A DNA stretch of 64,000 bases from Mesorhabditis belari (GCA_958450365.1 CAUEEP010000253.1:62001-126000), one strand, 5' to 3'. Shown: positions 21,475-34,200, counted from the stretch's first letter. Notes: generated by a model not told the origin, from the sequence alone. Numbers and translations are program-made.

Positions 21475-24400
21475 ATGCCTCGACGCGTGATATCACCGAA
21501 TCAATTTAAGATGGTCACTATCAGCGAAGGAACGAGGAAAACGCTCAGTTTTTGGAGGGAATTCCTCATCGTTCTTCTCTTGTTCTTCACCATTAACTGT
21601 AAGTTTTCCTCCATTGAGACTATGAGAGACTAGGGGATTTTTGTGTCACCTCTTACTATCAGAGAACGTGCACGATACCCGAGCGACAAACAACCATAGG
21701 TAGTATACTTTGGAACTTTAGCTCTTTTTCGTTTATTAATAGCTTCTGCGCACTCCCAACTATGCGCCGTGCCCCCTAGGGGCCTTCTGATCAGAAAATA
21801 TGTTTAGAGCTTACGCGTAGAGTCAATTCTCGATTTAACGACTCTCAGTTTAATGATTTCCTCGATTTAACGATGTGAAATGTGCATTCTATTCAAAAAT
21901 TTACATTCGATTTAACGATTTCCGAAATTTAGCAATGTGAAATGTGCATTTGATTTTCGATTTTCAGCTAAAAATGCAGCAGATCTCTATTGGAATTTGA
22001 AGATATTTACAAAAAATTGAGCAAAATATAAAAACCGATGCAAAAGTGGTTAATGCTGTTTAGGTTTTCGATTTTTTAGACACAAAATTTGTTTGCTAAG
22101 AGGCAAACTTCTTTAATCGATAGGCTTTACTTTATTTTATGATAGCTCGGTTTTTATGAGTTCTTTTTGTTGATAAATTTGTGAAAATGATTCGATTTAA
22201 CGATTTCAAGCGACGATCGTGAATTGATTCGTTCAAAATCGATCCTTGCGAATCATTAAATCAGTTTTGATTGTATTTACTTGCAAATTGTCTGGTTGTC
22301 GCAAACTGTCGCCATAAAAACCCCTCAGATTACCTTGAAAGCTTTTGGGGTTCTTCCGAAAAGAGCTCAATAGCCATCAATCCAAATTATACAAAGTTAG
22401 CATCACCAATCAGAGGGTTTTCTGTCTATTTATGGTTTGCTTTATAGAATAGACTGATAAGCAGTCTGATAAGCAGTCTGGTAAGCCTGGTAAGCAGTCT
22501 GGTAAGCAGTCTGGTAAGCAGTCTGGCAGACCTGGTAAGCAATCTGCCAGATACTTGTCCCCAGTTTGTGTCGACCATTTTGGTTTCCGTTCGAAACTAT
22601 TATAAACTGGTAAGCATTTTCCGAGAAAACATTTTGGGGCCGCGCACTAAAATGCACTAAATACCGTGATGCGCCTTTCTGCGCAAAAATCATTTTGTTT
22701 TGCAACTTTAGCGATTTTTTCTTACATTTGCGCAATTTCTACTTGTAGTTTTGCTTTCTAAATTGTTTTTAAAGCAGGATTTGACTATAGAGTTCAACTT
22801 TTTATTTATTTATCGTTTTATTTCTCAAAACTGACCTCTACTTTAAAATATTTTTCAGGGTAAAGTTTTCGTGCAAGGTGGAAAACTATTTCTGTCGAAC
22901 AGATCATAAGGGAAATTTTTGAAAACACTTCATGCGAAAGCATTCAACCATTGAGTTCAGCAATTTTATTTTGCCACGCTCAACGCCCCATTTTTTTAGA
23001 AAATTCTATTATAGCATAAGGAAAATAGTGATTAGTTCGAACAATTCTAATTTATTTTCAAAGTTTCATTAAAAACATTGCATTGCTGTTGTTTTTTGTT
23101 GTTGTTGTTTCTTTATACAGTACTGGACAATGAAATATCATATTTGGAAAACGTTCTTTACTTTCGCGCGTCTGTAACTCCCTTGTCTTTGAGTTTAAAC
23201 TATTAGTGTTATACATTTTCTGAAAGCTCTTTTCAAGGGCTTCAAGGGCTTTCAAGGGCAATTAAGCTGCACAATTAATATTTAGAAATACGGGTATTTT
23301 TTGACGCATCTCAGCGCGTACAAGATGGGATACAGACGCGCGAAAGTGACGATCGTTTTTCAAATATGATATTTCATTGTCCAGTACTGTATGTTGATTG
23401 ATAAAATTGTTGATTGATCAAATTGATGCCAGACATTGAAAGTCTTCCATCTACCTGAAAAAAAATGACAAAACAAAGCGATCTATTCAATAAATCTATT
23501 CAATAAAAGAAAAGCAATTTAACTTTGGTTTAAAAGTCGCAGCATCGGTAGAAGTCGCAGCATCGGCAGAAGTCGCAGCATCGGTAGAAGTCGCAGCATC
23601 GGTAGAAGACAAAGTTTTCAGCAGAAACAACAAAAAATAGAATAAGAATAGTTGCAAAAAAATGATTTTTGCGCAGAAAGGCAGATTACGGTACTTAGTG
23701 CATTTTAGTGCGCCGCCTCAAAATGTTTTTTTGAAAAATGCTTGCCAGTCTATCATTACAGCTAGTAGCTGTTAGCTATTAGCTGTAAAACTGAGCACTT
23801 TTCAGCCGCCCTGCTCGTCATCTATTTCTGTCTGCCAAACATCAAGGATGTGAATAAGATCATCGGCGAGTCGAGTCAATTTCCCGGTCTCCTTGCCACG
23901 AATCGGATGGCCGCATTTGTGGTCGGTTCTCATGTCGAGCTTTTTTAATACTCAAAACACCATATATAGTAACGTATAGGGTTTTCCTTTTCAGGTGTCG
24001 ATAGTCTCGACTTTCGTGAACCTCATTGGAACGTGTTTGTGCTGGAAAAGTCGGCGTTTATCGCGGATCATTCGCCTTTTGCTGTTCACCGATTCGATTG
24101 CTCGGGGACTGCACGCATTGGCGTGCACCGTCGCTTACTATTGTATTCTCTCACCCTAGTGAGTTCCATTACATTTACATTACAAAATCCTATACTGAAG
24201 AGAGCCCTTATAGTGGATTCATCTACATAGATTGGATTAGTTCTTTATTTCTTAAGCCTTTAAGTTCGGATTCTTAATCCCAAACTCTGCAAACTAGCCT
24301 TAAACTGGTAAGTTTTACGACAGAATCCTTTAACAAATTTGTTGCCACGTAAACGATTAAAAAGGTCTATTATTTCTCTATTATTTCGCAGTCACTAATA

Positions 24401-27400
24401 GAAGAGCAGTTCGTAATAGAAAAACACAACTAATAAAATGCACTAATTTGGTAGCACTACCGTAGCCAATTTCTTGGATTTCTTGAAAAATCGAGAGCAT
24501 GAGGAGAATGCAAATGTGGAGCCGGAAAAAGATCCAAGCCTCAAGTCAGGACACGAATTGTTAAAATTTCTCGAGGAAGCATGGGGTTCTTGACTAGTTG
24601 AAGGGCTCAATTAGGACGTCCTACTAGTTTAGATCATCTACATATATGTTAGGTCCGATCTAGACTGATTCTAGAGCTTACTGACCTTGATCTGATCTTG
24701 ACTGATCTTGATTCTAGATACGTTCGATCTAGAATCAAGCCGATCACTCTAAATCTAAGTCTGGATCGGACGTCTGATTTAGAGTGATCGGCTTGATTCT
24801 AGATTGGACGTTTGACCTTACTTTACTCTAGATCGGACGATCTAGAATCATCGGACGATCTAGAATCATCGGACGATCTAGAATCATCGGACGTCTGATT
24901 TAGAGTGATCGGCTTGATTCTAGATTGGACGTTTGACCTTACTTTACTCTAGATCGGACGATCTAGAGTCATCGGACGATCTAGAATCATCGGACGATCT
25001 AGAATCGTCGGACGATTTAGAATCATCGGACGATTTAGACTCATCGGACGATTTAGACTCATCGGACGATTTAGACTCATCGGACGATTTAGACTCATCG
25101 GACGATTTAGACTCATCGGACGATTTAGACTCATCGGACGATTTAGACTCATCGGACGATTTAGACTCATCGGACGATTTAGACTCATCGGACGATTTAG
25201 ACTCATCGGACGATTTAGACTCATCGGACGATTTAGACTCATCGGACGATTTGGACTCATCGGACGATTTAGCTCATCGGACGATTTAGACTCATCGGAC
25301 GATTTAGACTCATCGGACGATTTGGACTCATCGGACGATTTAGACTCATCGGACGATTTAGACTCATCGGACGATTTAGACTCATCGGACGATTTAGACT
25401 CATCGGACGATTTAGACTCATCGGACGATTTAGACTCATCGGACGATTTAGACTCATCGGACGATTTAGACTCATCGGACGATCTAGAATCAAGCTGATC
25501 ACTCTAAATCAGACGTCCGATGATTCTAGATCCTCCGATGATTCTAGATCGTCCGATGATTCTAGATCGTCCTATGATTCTAGATCGTCCGATCTAGAGT
25601 AAAGTAAGGTCAAACGTCCAATCTAGAATCAAGCCGATCACTCTAAATCAGACGTCCGATCTAGAATCATTCTAGATCGAACATATACATAACATCTATA
25701 GATCATCTACATACACAAAACAAAGTTATTTCAGCTTTCCATCGCTCACCTGTAATGATCTACTCAAGCAGATCAATAGTTTGGGAACAGCGTACATCTT
25801 TCAACATTTGACCTTCATCTCGGGTTTCTTGCAAATCGGTATTTCTAGCTTTTCCATGTATTTAGGATAAAATGTTTTCCCAGAACCGGGAAACTTAAAA
25901 CTTGACAGGCCCTTGAAATTCAAATTCAAATTACCAGGATTACTACAATAGTCGGTTCACTAATACTTTAATTGTATCTAAGTCCATCGAACGTATACTG
26001 TAAATAGAGACGATCAAACTTCGGTCCAACATTTTAGCCCTATCATTGAACCGTTTCTTGGCGCTCTCCTTTAATGGTTTCTGGTATCAACGTGTCCAGA
26101 AACACGCCTGGCTACAGATCGGTCTCCCGATTGTTATCGGCTATTGTTTGAAAGCATTTCTCACGCAATGGAGTTTGTTTTCTCATCATTGTTTCCCTAA
26201 TAATCTCCTGTGCAGTTGACGCCCGAATGGTGATCGTAGCAGCGACGATTCCACTCGATGTCATGCTCATTCACAAGATGATGGTAGAGTTTTTTTGGAT
26301 GGATCCTAGAATTATTGATTCAAGAGAAATATCGTGGACCTCTCACCCAAAAAGGGCGAAGATAAGGTACAAGATAAGGCATCATCATCTGCACACGATA
26401 AGGGAAAAAGGTTTTGCTGAAAATCTAAAATTTGAATCATAAGAATTCTAGTGTGATATCCAGATCAAAGAAAAAAAACGAGAAAATTGTTCTTGTCATT
26501 TTTTGGAATAATCGCAAACTTTTAGCAGTTCAACGACAGCTATAAAGACGACTGTTAACCGACTTCAACGACTGTTAACCTTAGCACATATTAAACCAAA
26601 AGGCAATCAAAAATTCAGGCTATCAAAACGACTATCAAAACTTTTTTGCTAATATCTATTCATTGCTAATATCGAATTTCTAGATGATTGCTCGACTATT
26701 TGGAAGAAAAATAGCGGTTAGGGTTAACCTAAGAAAGGGATTAGCTAAACAATCCAATTCTCGAGGAATTTAGGAATGGTGTGATATCGAAGTAGAGGAC
26801 GATTTCTAAAATGAATGTTGCAGCGAGAAAAATAGTCGAATACGATCATTCAAATCATATGAAATTTATGCAAGCTGCTCGAGCTGGGATGCGAGCTGCG
26901 ATGCGAGCTGCTCGAGCTGCGATGCGAGCTATCGAACGTTACATAAAATGATTAGAAAAGCAAAAGAGGATGTGAGGAAAAACGTTTTGCCTCAAAATTC
27001 CTCAAAAATTGAGTTCTTGGCTAATAGAAGGGGTAATAATCGTGGCCTATTCTCGCTAAAAAAAATTTTCTAGAAAATTAATTTATTTCGTGTTTATTTA
27101 TTAGATCTATTGCTAGAAATGATAAAAATGAATTGGCAAAATTCATTTGAATCCCGAAAACTCTTGAGCTTTCTTTAGAGATCGCCATCAACATTAACAT
27201 TAACTAGACACCAAAAATAACTCATAAATAACAAATAACATTAACAAAACAAACAGAAAAACCATAAAAGTTGTACAAAGGAATAATTTAAACTCTTAAT
27301 ATAACCATACATCAAAAATTACTCATCATCTTTATCAACATCACTCAAGTTCAAAATCTCTCTAAATTTCTCACACATTGCTTCTCACTCATCATCTAGA

Positions 27401-28327
27401 TTTTCATCTCGTAGATTTCCTGGTCCGTTAGATCCGTAGGTCTTCCTTTCCTGGTGCGTTAGGTCCGTTTCTTTTCTTCTTCTTTTTTCTTTCAAGAGCC
27501 TCATTCACTTTTTCTCTTCCATCCTTCATCAATTGGACCCATTTTCTGCCTGTGAAAGCACCTTTTGATTTAGAAAAGTATCTGTAGGCACTGCCCATTG
27601 AGTTCAGCTTTTCGATTAGCATTGAAAGCAAGGACGGCCAACATTGTCCAATGCATTGGACATTGCAATGTCCAATCCTTGCAGATCACCTGGAAATTTG
27701 ATATTAGCAATGAACGAATATTAGCAATGAACAGATATTAGCAAGAATCTTTTTCCAGCCTGAATTTTGTTTTCCTTTAGATTTGTTGAGCTGTTGAGCT
27801 CTTTATAGCCGTTGTTGGATTGCAAAAAATGAACTGCCGGAAGATTATTCCGAACGGGAGGGGTTCCGTTGTAAGCAGTTTGCCAAAAAGTGGAGCGAAA
27901 CTCATTTCTGATGACTCCTTGTGGGTTAATTGGGTATGAATAAACATTAATAATGATCAAAATCATTCTTAAACTAAAAAGCAAAAGTATTTTGAGACCA
28001 GATTCAAAAGAGGAACTTTCAGCGGATAAAGGTGAACGTGAACAATGCTAGCGAGCGTTTCCTTTTGGCACAGGTGAACATCGTTGGCACCAAACTTCAA
28101 CTGATAATCAATATCAGATTATCGCGAACACCGTACCGCTAACCGTCATATATTTGATCAATCCATTTATCTATTGGGCGTTCTTGAAGAGTTGGCCGTT
28201 GTGCGCTACTATATTCAATCAAGTTGGCAATTTCCTCGCCTACGCCGGCGGCCAGTGCTTTCAGGGGTTCGTTCTTTGCTTTATAGAGATCTTTATGATT
28301 CTAAAGATGCTAGGGATGATCCCGTAG
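21475..28327 (+). CDS. Srx-like serpentine receptor (second copy), multi-exon
   Basis: A second seven-transmembrane receptor related to the gene at 3411. The start is ATG at 21475, nine nt after a good acceptor (TGTTTCCAG), again suggesting trans-splicing. Exons in matching phase: 21475-21598 (hydrophobic, signal-peptide-like), 23806-23921, 23995-24158 (TM1-TM2, NLIGTCLCWKSRRLSR), 25735-25838, 26038-26172 (LNRFLALSFNGF, TM4), 26216-26283 (VIVAATIPLDVMLIHK) and last 28074-28327 (VIYLINPFIYWAFLK, ending KMLGMIP). A 42-nt exon at 26325-26366 is possible. One junction before 28074 does not close in phase, so a TM6 exon is missing or lost. The second extracellular loop is about 45 residues shorter than in the first copy. 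The intron before TM1 is in the same place and phase in both genes. The gene may be degenerate. Confidence 0.55.
21826..22275. mobile_element. Probable pogo-like MITE, degenerate
   Basis: The left end AGTCAATTCTCGATTTAACG and right end around TTAAATCAGTTTTGATTGTA are imperfect inverted copies, and TTTAACGA motifs recur between. The ends look like Tigger/pogo termini, which is the only basis for the class. Confidence 0.4.
22445..23757. mobile_element. Large inverted-repeat element with nested MITE
   Basis: The block near 22600-22735 (GCACTAAAATGCACTAAATA, GAAAAATCATTTT-type end) is inverted at 23655-23757. A 12-bp array (TAAGCAGTCTGG) lies just outside at 22450-22550, and an 18-bp array (GTCGCAGCATCGGTAGAA) at 23537-23610 inside. 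The interior otherwise shows no transposase. All of this is in the first intron of the receptor starting at 21475. Confidence 0.65.
23116..23393. mobile_element. MITE, Tc1-type ends
   Basis: Perfect inverted ends TACAGTACTGGACAATGAAA; also the internal TCGCGCGTCTGTAACTC type block is mirrored. An isolated end of the same family is at 57915-57979. Confidence 0.85.
24160..25734. repeat. Intron filled by 18-bp minisatellite with inverted flanks
   Basis: The core 24835-25490 is an array of GGACGATTTAGACTCATC (18 bp, about 35 copies), giving SSDDLD-type and SLNRPM-type frames that are not genes. On either side lie inverted copies of a ~100-bp block containing GATCGGCTTGATTCTAGATT (left 24775-24960, right 25500-25680). 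The whole structure is a fold-back with an expanded loop and sits within an intron of the second receptor. Confidence 0.85.
26836..27120. mobile_element. Short relative of the element at 1-905
   Basis: 26836-26945 matches 846-905 and 27030-27120 matches 1-90, both in reverse complement, so this is an internally reduced copy in the opposite orientation. CTGCGATGCGAG is locally tandem-duplicated at 26890-26930. Confidence 0.7.
27121..28073. other. Intron-like stretch, no assigned feature
   Basis: Two minus-strand frames (27428-27631 and 27721-27984) are open here but I cannot link them to a family or to flanking exons. Otherwise AT-rich DNA within the last long intron of the second receptor. 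Confidence 0.4.
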
Positions 28328-28394
28328 CTGGTAGCTTTGCGTAGCTGAAGTATTGAAAGCTATTTTTACGACTATAGGTCATTTATTCCGAATC

Positions 28395-28790
28395 TGGTAG
28401 ACATGGGCACAACAAACTACAAACGTAAACTACAAACGCTTCTAACTGGCTTCAAATCTCCCGGATTTACATGATCTATAGCTCAGAAAATAGAGAATTT
28501 CAAGAGCTTTCGAATGAACTAAAGCACACCCAAAAATATTAATGCTAAAGAAAGTTACAGTGGTTTGTAGCCTGAGTCGATCGCTTCGACTACGCGCTGC
28601 AAGAGTCAGGCTACAAACCACTGTAACTTTCTTTAGCATTAATATTTTTGGGTGTTCATTCGAAAGCCCTTGAAATTCTCTATTTTTGAGCTATAGATCA
28701 TGTCGGTCCGGCAGATTTGACGCAAGTTGAAGCGTTTGTAGCGTTACAGTTCGTCGTTTTTGTAGTTTATAGTGTCTATGTCTAGAATCT
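28395..28790. mobile_element. Fold-back element
   Basis: The arms 28400-28575 and 28605-28785 are inverted copies with some divergence at the outer ends; the innermost ~60 bp (AAGTTACAGTGGTTTGTAGCC and its inverse) are perfect. No open frame of interest. Confidence 0.8.
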
Positions 28791-29284
28791 GCCTCTTATC
28801 AAGGCCGTTGCTTTAACCTTTTATGCTTGATTGAAAAATAAATAAACTATCTTATGTGTTTAAAAGTTTAAACTTTACATTTTGATCTTTTTGATCTTGA
28901 TTTCTTTACAGAATGGTCACGATTTATTTGGTTCTGAAATCCGAGCAAAGAGATTGTGACTTGCCGCTTCCAAGGGGACGTCGTGCTAATGTTCAAGAAT
29001 AAAATCGCCAAATTCTTCATTGAACTGCACAAGAAGCCAACAAGCATAAAATACGAAACATAGGCTACAACAGTCTTTCCGACCACGACGCAGCAACCAA
29101 CCCACCCTTTTCTCCCAAGGCATGTCAAGTCACTTTACTTTTTTACTGCAAACTTCTTTATTCAATGAAAGAACTCAAAATGCGTAAACGTTGGCACAAA
29201 GCGGCCTAATTAACGAACAAACCAAACATGATAAAATTTAACGATAACAAACGAGTAAACAACAAAATTCTTGTGACAAGTCAT
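28791..29284. other. Intergenic between receptor and MRG gene
   Basis: The minus-strand frame at 28868-29128 and a short plus frame at 28913-29003 are open but show no recognisable motif. The MRG 3' UTR presumably lies in the right part. Confidence 0.4.
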
Positions 29285-30577
29285 TTAGGCAGCCGAACGA
29301 TCGGAACGGTCAGTCTCGTTGTAGGCATCTTTGTCGTAGTAATTACCAATATTGTCGAGCAAATGTTTCATAAAGTCAGAGCTGTGCCTAGAATAGAAAA
29401 TTGTGTGAAGGATTTCGAATTAATTGAGTGACAACACTTTCTAATCTATGAAACGTACTTGACAAAGCTGTAGCGATCACATGCATCGATGAAATCGGAA
29501 TCACCGTGGATCTTCACGAAGAGACGAAGCAGATACACAACACCGAAATGCCTGATAAAATGTTACAAGAACTCAATAAAATATGACCCACTCAGAAGGC
29601 ACGAATGGCTTCATCAAATCGTCGTTATCGCCCTTGTTCATCTTCAAAAGTTCATCCCCAAGTCGCTGGACTTGCTGTTTGTCCTGATCAACACAGAGGC
29701 ACCTGCTAAAAAAGTTATCGTAAAGTATTTGAAAATAAAACACACGTGAACATCGAGTTGAGCAAATGCTCCACCATGTGCGCAAAAGCAGTGAATTCGT
29801 GCTTGGTTGTTTTTTCAGTGACCTTCTTCCCATTTACATATTGAACTTCAACCTAAACATTAAATAAAACTAACAAAATTATCAATCCAACCGTCATCTC
29901 TTCTTCATCCGAAGCTGCGATCTTGGCACAAAACTCTTGGATGATCTGACGGACGGTGACTTTTGTCGGCATTGCTACGTAGAGTCCCAAGCTTGTCATT
30001 TTATCGTAATCCGCACACAAGATGTTTTTAAGTGTTTCTGGGAAATCAAGCCGAGACTAAATTACCAATTTACTCCTAGCTGAAAAATCTCAAATACTGT
30101 TTGTTCCGTTGCGTCTTTCATAGTTGCTTTCTTCTTCGGCGCAAATGGAGTTGCATCGCTTTCGCCACCGTCTGCAGCATGTCGCTTACGCCCTTTGGTT
30201 CGAGTCTTCAAGCCCTTGATTTGCTTCTAAAAAACTCTAGAACTAAACACCAAAATTAAATTTACCCTTGCAGCTTCCTGAGCTTCTGCAGTAAATGCTT
30301 CCCATTTATCCGTCTCGCTTTCCGGAATGACTTGATCCCACTTTGAAGACCAGCTCTAAATTAAAAAGATTATCCAATGCTATTGACAGGTTCATTATCA
30401 TTTTATGCAAGTACGGATAAACAGGCCTACTCAAATTCCAAAAAAATACTAAATCCCTACATCGTAATGGATCTTGTAATGAGTCTCGCCGTCACTTTCG
30501 GTAACACCGATGATCTTGGCCTTGTAGAAACAGCCCTTCCAATCAACCATCACAACGTCACCCTTTCTCCACTTCAT
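29285..30577 (-). CDS. mrg-1: MRG family chromatin protein (MRG15/MRG-1 ortholog)
   Basis: Nuclear chromatin-binding protein; in animals MRG15-type proteins read methylated histone tails and join acetyltransferase and deacetylase complexes, and nematode MRG-1 acts in the germ line. Eight exons (minus): 30577-30461, 30355-30266, 30226-30098, 30056-29892, 29852-29752, 29702-29592, 29551-29459, 29387-29285. Together 909 nt, 302 aa, close to the family length. Residues 1-55 are the chromo-barrel (KWRKGDVVMVDWKGCFYKAK then SWSSKWDQVIPE, keeping the W-x3-W-D pattern). A basic linker (KTRTKGRKRH) follows. The MRG domain runs from FPETLKNIL through TVRQIIQEF to YLLRLFVKI and ends near HLLDNIG. All junctions close in phase. 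The acceptor TTCTTTCAG lies 15 nt before the ATG, suggesting trans-splicing. The C-terminus (YNETDRSDRSAA) is short. The symbol follows the C. elegans homolog. Confidence 0.9.
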
Positions 30578-31221
30578 TTTTCGAGCGGTTTTCTGAAAGA
30601 AAACAATAAGAAATGGTTCGAAGTTAAATGAAACGAAGCATGAAGATCTTTCCAGCAAAAAAGATCGCATTTGTCCCACCCCTAAAAACTTCGAGAGAGA
30701 TAATTTTTTCCTTTGTACACGGTTTCATATGGCAAGAGTACGGTATGTGGCGACGCAAAAACGTCTGAAATGGTGGGGTACGGTAATAGGTGCGCGAAAT
30801 AAAAACGTTTTTGGCGTCTATTTAACCCTTTGAGAGTTACGGAATTAGAGTTGAACACTTTACTTTATGGTAATGGGTCTTCTGTTAACACTAGATGCTC
30901 AGATTACAAATTTCAAGTAGTAGGGCTTTATAACCCAGTAGATACTGTAGAACTATTGGACTCTAGAAAACTCGAGCAAGATTTACATAAGCCTATTTTC
31001 ATTCATCACCAAATTTGTGTTGTTTCCTCAAAATTTGCCTTTAAAGCCCAAATAAAAAAGGATTTAAACGCTACTTCAAGTCAGATTTTTATTTTACAAC
31101 GCGATGACCAACCAGTAAGGATTATTTGATTTTGAAAAAAATTTATAATTTTGTTATCTTCCTTATTATTATTATTTTTTATTCATTTTCTCTTGGTTGT
31201 TATTAATTTTTGAACTTTCAG
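30578..31221. other. Divergent intergenic region with orphan ORF
   Basis: This interval separates two head-to-head genes and should hold both promoters. An AT-rich open frame (30803-31114, +, no ATG) ends in a good donor (CCA then GTAAGG) at 31115 and could be a 5' exon of the downstream gene if that gene uses the alternative donor at 31283. A lone MITE end (TCGCATTTGTCCCAC) is at 30664. Confidence 0.45.
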
Positions 31222-34200
31222 AACCTCACCCGTCTTGGACTCGGCGTTTGGTCGGAAACGAAAAGAAGGGAAAGTGACGCTAGTGAATGATGTGGACGAT
31301 AAGCCGAATAGTAAGTGTTTTGAGAATTTACGTCAGACCTAATTATACTTGTGAAGGACTCATGAAGAATACTCATCAAGAATACTCATCAGCCACTTTC
31401 CTTGCATTAATCTTTGGTTTTTAGTATTCCGACGCGCCAACCCGAACCAAGGACCCGGCAACAAGGAGCTGCTTGAACGTTACCGGGGTACGATTTTGCT
31501 GTTACCTTAAATCAAAAAGATTATAGAATATTGGTTTGTGTATAGTTAAACTTATCAGTATACTTTTTGGATTACCTTTTGGCAAACTGAAGAATGTTCA
31601 GTTATTTTTTTAGCTCGGAAGTGGCGCGCTGGTGGCTCTCGTTCGCTGCTACATGCCAATTGCTCAAAAAGTCGTGTCAAGTCGCTCAACAAATCGAAAG
31701 ATCAGCAATCGAACAACTCGCCCGACAAAAAGTCAAAGTCAAGGGCAATGGAAAAGTCGAAGGAACGACAAGTAAATTTTTGTTTCTAGACTTTGTAAAA
31801 AAATAGTTGATGGGTAAACAATCAAATCAAATCAAATTCTCAATGATATTCTAACTTTGCATTTTTTTTAGGTCGCTCTAAGAAGAGCGAGGAGGAGATC
31901 AAGGGAGAAACTATCAAAACCGAAGAAAGGGCACGTACTGAGCCTTGAAAAGGAGAAGCATTCGCGTGCAGAACTCCTGCAAACGACGAAGAGGCGCCAT
32001 CCACGAGAGCCAGCGAAAGGGATTGTTGGTAAGAAATTTTGATTGGCTTATACAAGTGCAGGTTTATTTCAAGCTTTTTAAAATTATTTGAAAAACTTTA
32101 AAATTTAGAGCATCGCCGAAAAGATGATGGATCCCACGATCGTTATCTGCGTGAAGACAAAGAAAACTACAACAAAAGGCAACAATCACAAATGGTACTT
32201 TTGAAAATTATTCAACATGTTAATGTTTTTTGTTTTAGAGCGGAAATCGATCCGGCCAAAAAAGCAATGCATCTCCGAACAACAATCCCGACAAACGAGA
32301 TCGTTACAAGTTCAAACCCAAAATGACTGCTGTGGGAAAGTTCAAACATGCGGCTTGTTTTATGTTTTTGTTTTCAATGTTTTATTTTAGGCAGGATCTG
32401 GAAGAACGCCGACAACAACGTCTTCTCATGCGAAGAAACGACCATATTTGCATCCAGAATACATGCAGTTTTGTTTGTTTGCTTTAATACACCCTGCTAG
32501 TTATTTAAGCTATTACTTTGAACTTTTATGTGATGAATAATGAAGTCACTTTTTAGACAAACAGCACCAAAATTGACGCACAACTCTCCGCCGAAAGCGG
32601 AGAAACAGGCAAGTACTATTAAATACATGGGTCATTGTAAGGAATTAAAGATTAGTACAGTTTGACAGATAAAAGTAGTTCTTACAGCTGAACACTCTTT
32701 GAATTCTTCATTTAATTTCTTGCTTTAGTCATCACCGGAAGCCGTGACCCCAATATTTGAACCACCAGATACACAACACAAACACAAAAGAGTCGGCGAG
32801 AAGGAGCTGAATTTGAAGAAAAAGAAGAAAGTATGCATCTTGCTTCTTGTGTGAACCATTCTTGATTTAGTTATTTATCGAACCGGGCACTCCAATTAAT
32901 TCACCACATTCTCGATCAAAATGCAAGCCACCCAGAGCGAAGATGCTCGAAATTTCCCCGGATCCAAAAGAAAAGAAGAAACACAGGAAGGCAAAACTTG
33001 TTTGTTTTGTAAACCTTGATTTGATTTTCAGAGAGTTAACTATGTGGAGTCGGTGACCGATGCACTGGCTAAGAAAACTGCAGATCAGAGTCCACAATCG
33101 TCAAAGAAGAAACCAATGTGCGAATTTAAAAACTTTCTCCAGGAAGAAAGATATTTTTATTTTGTGGGGTCACTTAAAATTTGTTTGAACACATGTTTTA
33201 AGATCAAAATTCTTCATTAAGCTTTACAAAAAATTGTTCACATTTTCATTTTATCTTTCCAGAAAAGGCAGGTATTGCATGGGGCCCACACAATCATCGC
33301 GTCTCATTTCGTCATCACGTCACCGTCCGAAGGAGAAAGATGGGAAGCAAAAGCGGGTTCTTGAGGTTAATTTGTGGGTCGGACGCTTTTTATTCTGTTT
33401 AACTTTAGGAGATCAAGGAGTCGATTCGGCATGCCAAAAAGTCGGAAAAAGACCCAGTTAATGAGGTTTTTGTTAGTTTTATAAATTCCTCTCTGATGCA
33501 AGAACACGTGAAGAAACCATCTGCTGGAAAGGTTTTTTGGATTCTAATAGAAGTTGTATTGTTTTATTTAGATCCTAGAACCAAAGAAAGTCAAGCCACG
33601 AGTTGGCAGCGCTAATGAAGAAGTAACCGCCACTCCGGTTGGTTAAATTGACAAAAGCAAAAATGTTGTGAAAGTAGCAAGTTGTTGCACGAGGAAGCAA
33701 AGAGAATCAAAGCACGAAATTAAGGGAAATTGTAAGCTTTTAGGGGTATCCGGGGTTCAATGAAATGATTTATTTAGCATGAATACTGGCGACAATTCTA
33801 CCCGCTTGATGAAACGCAGAGCGTGTCGGCACCCCGCGCGCGACAGGACGATTCCCGGGAACAGTTAAAGACGGGATCTACACAGGCATTCTATATATTT
33901 TGAATTAGTTTATCTTGAGTTCAATAGACTTTAATTAGTTTGTTCTTTTAGAAAAAGCGCTACATATCTCCGCCACCGCCTCTGCCTCGACCAGAAGAGA
34001 AGCTGCGCGTGAACGTTGATGAGGTTCTTCTTTGTTTTGTTACAAAATTAGTAGTCTAATAGGTTGACTTAAAAATTTTTAACAACTAAAAAGTTACCAT
34101 TAAAGTTGACAATCAAATTTTTGGGATTTAGCTTCTCAACCTTGGTCGAAATCTTGAAAAACACGGAGTGCGACCGGATAAGAAGGTTTGTTTTTAGTGA

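Noticed and set aside
21511..23948. Exons at 21511 and 23806 as the TM6-TM7 end of the first receptor (phase-compatible, stop at 23946)
   Set aside because: A trans-splice-like acceptor and ATG at 21475, and an intron position before TM1 shared with the first gene, fit better as the 5' end of the second receptor; the alternative is not excluded.
24933..25502. SSDDLD and SLNRPM repeat proteins
   Set aside because: 18-bp satellite in an intron; open on both strands.
27721..27984. Minus-strand ORF with INPQGVIRNEFRSTFW, slightly like a GPCR C-terminus
   Set aside because: Only a short chance-level resemblance, wrong strand for the neighbouring receptors, no adjoining exons.
28868..29128. Minus ORF of 86 codons between receptor and MRG gene
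   Set aside because: No motif and no splice links; composition like intergenic DNA.
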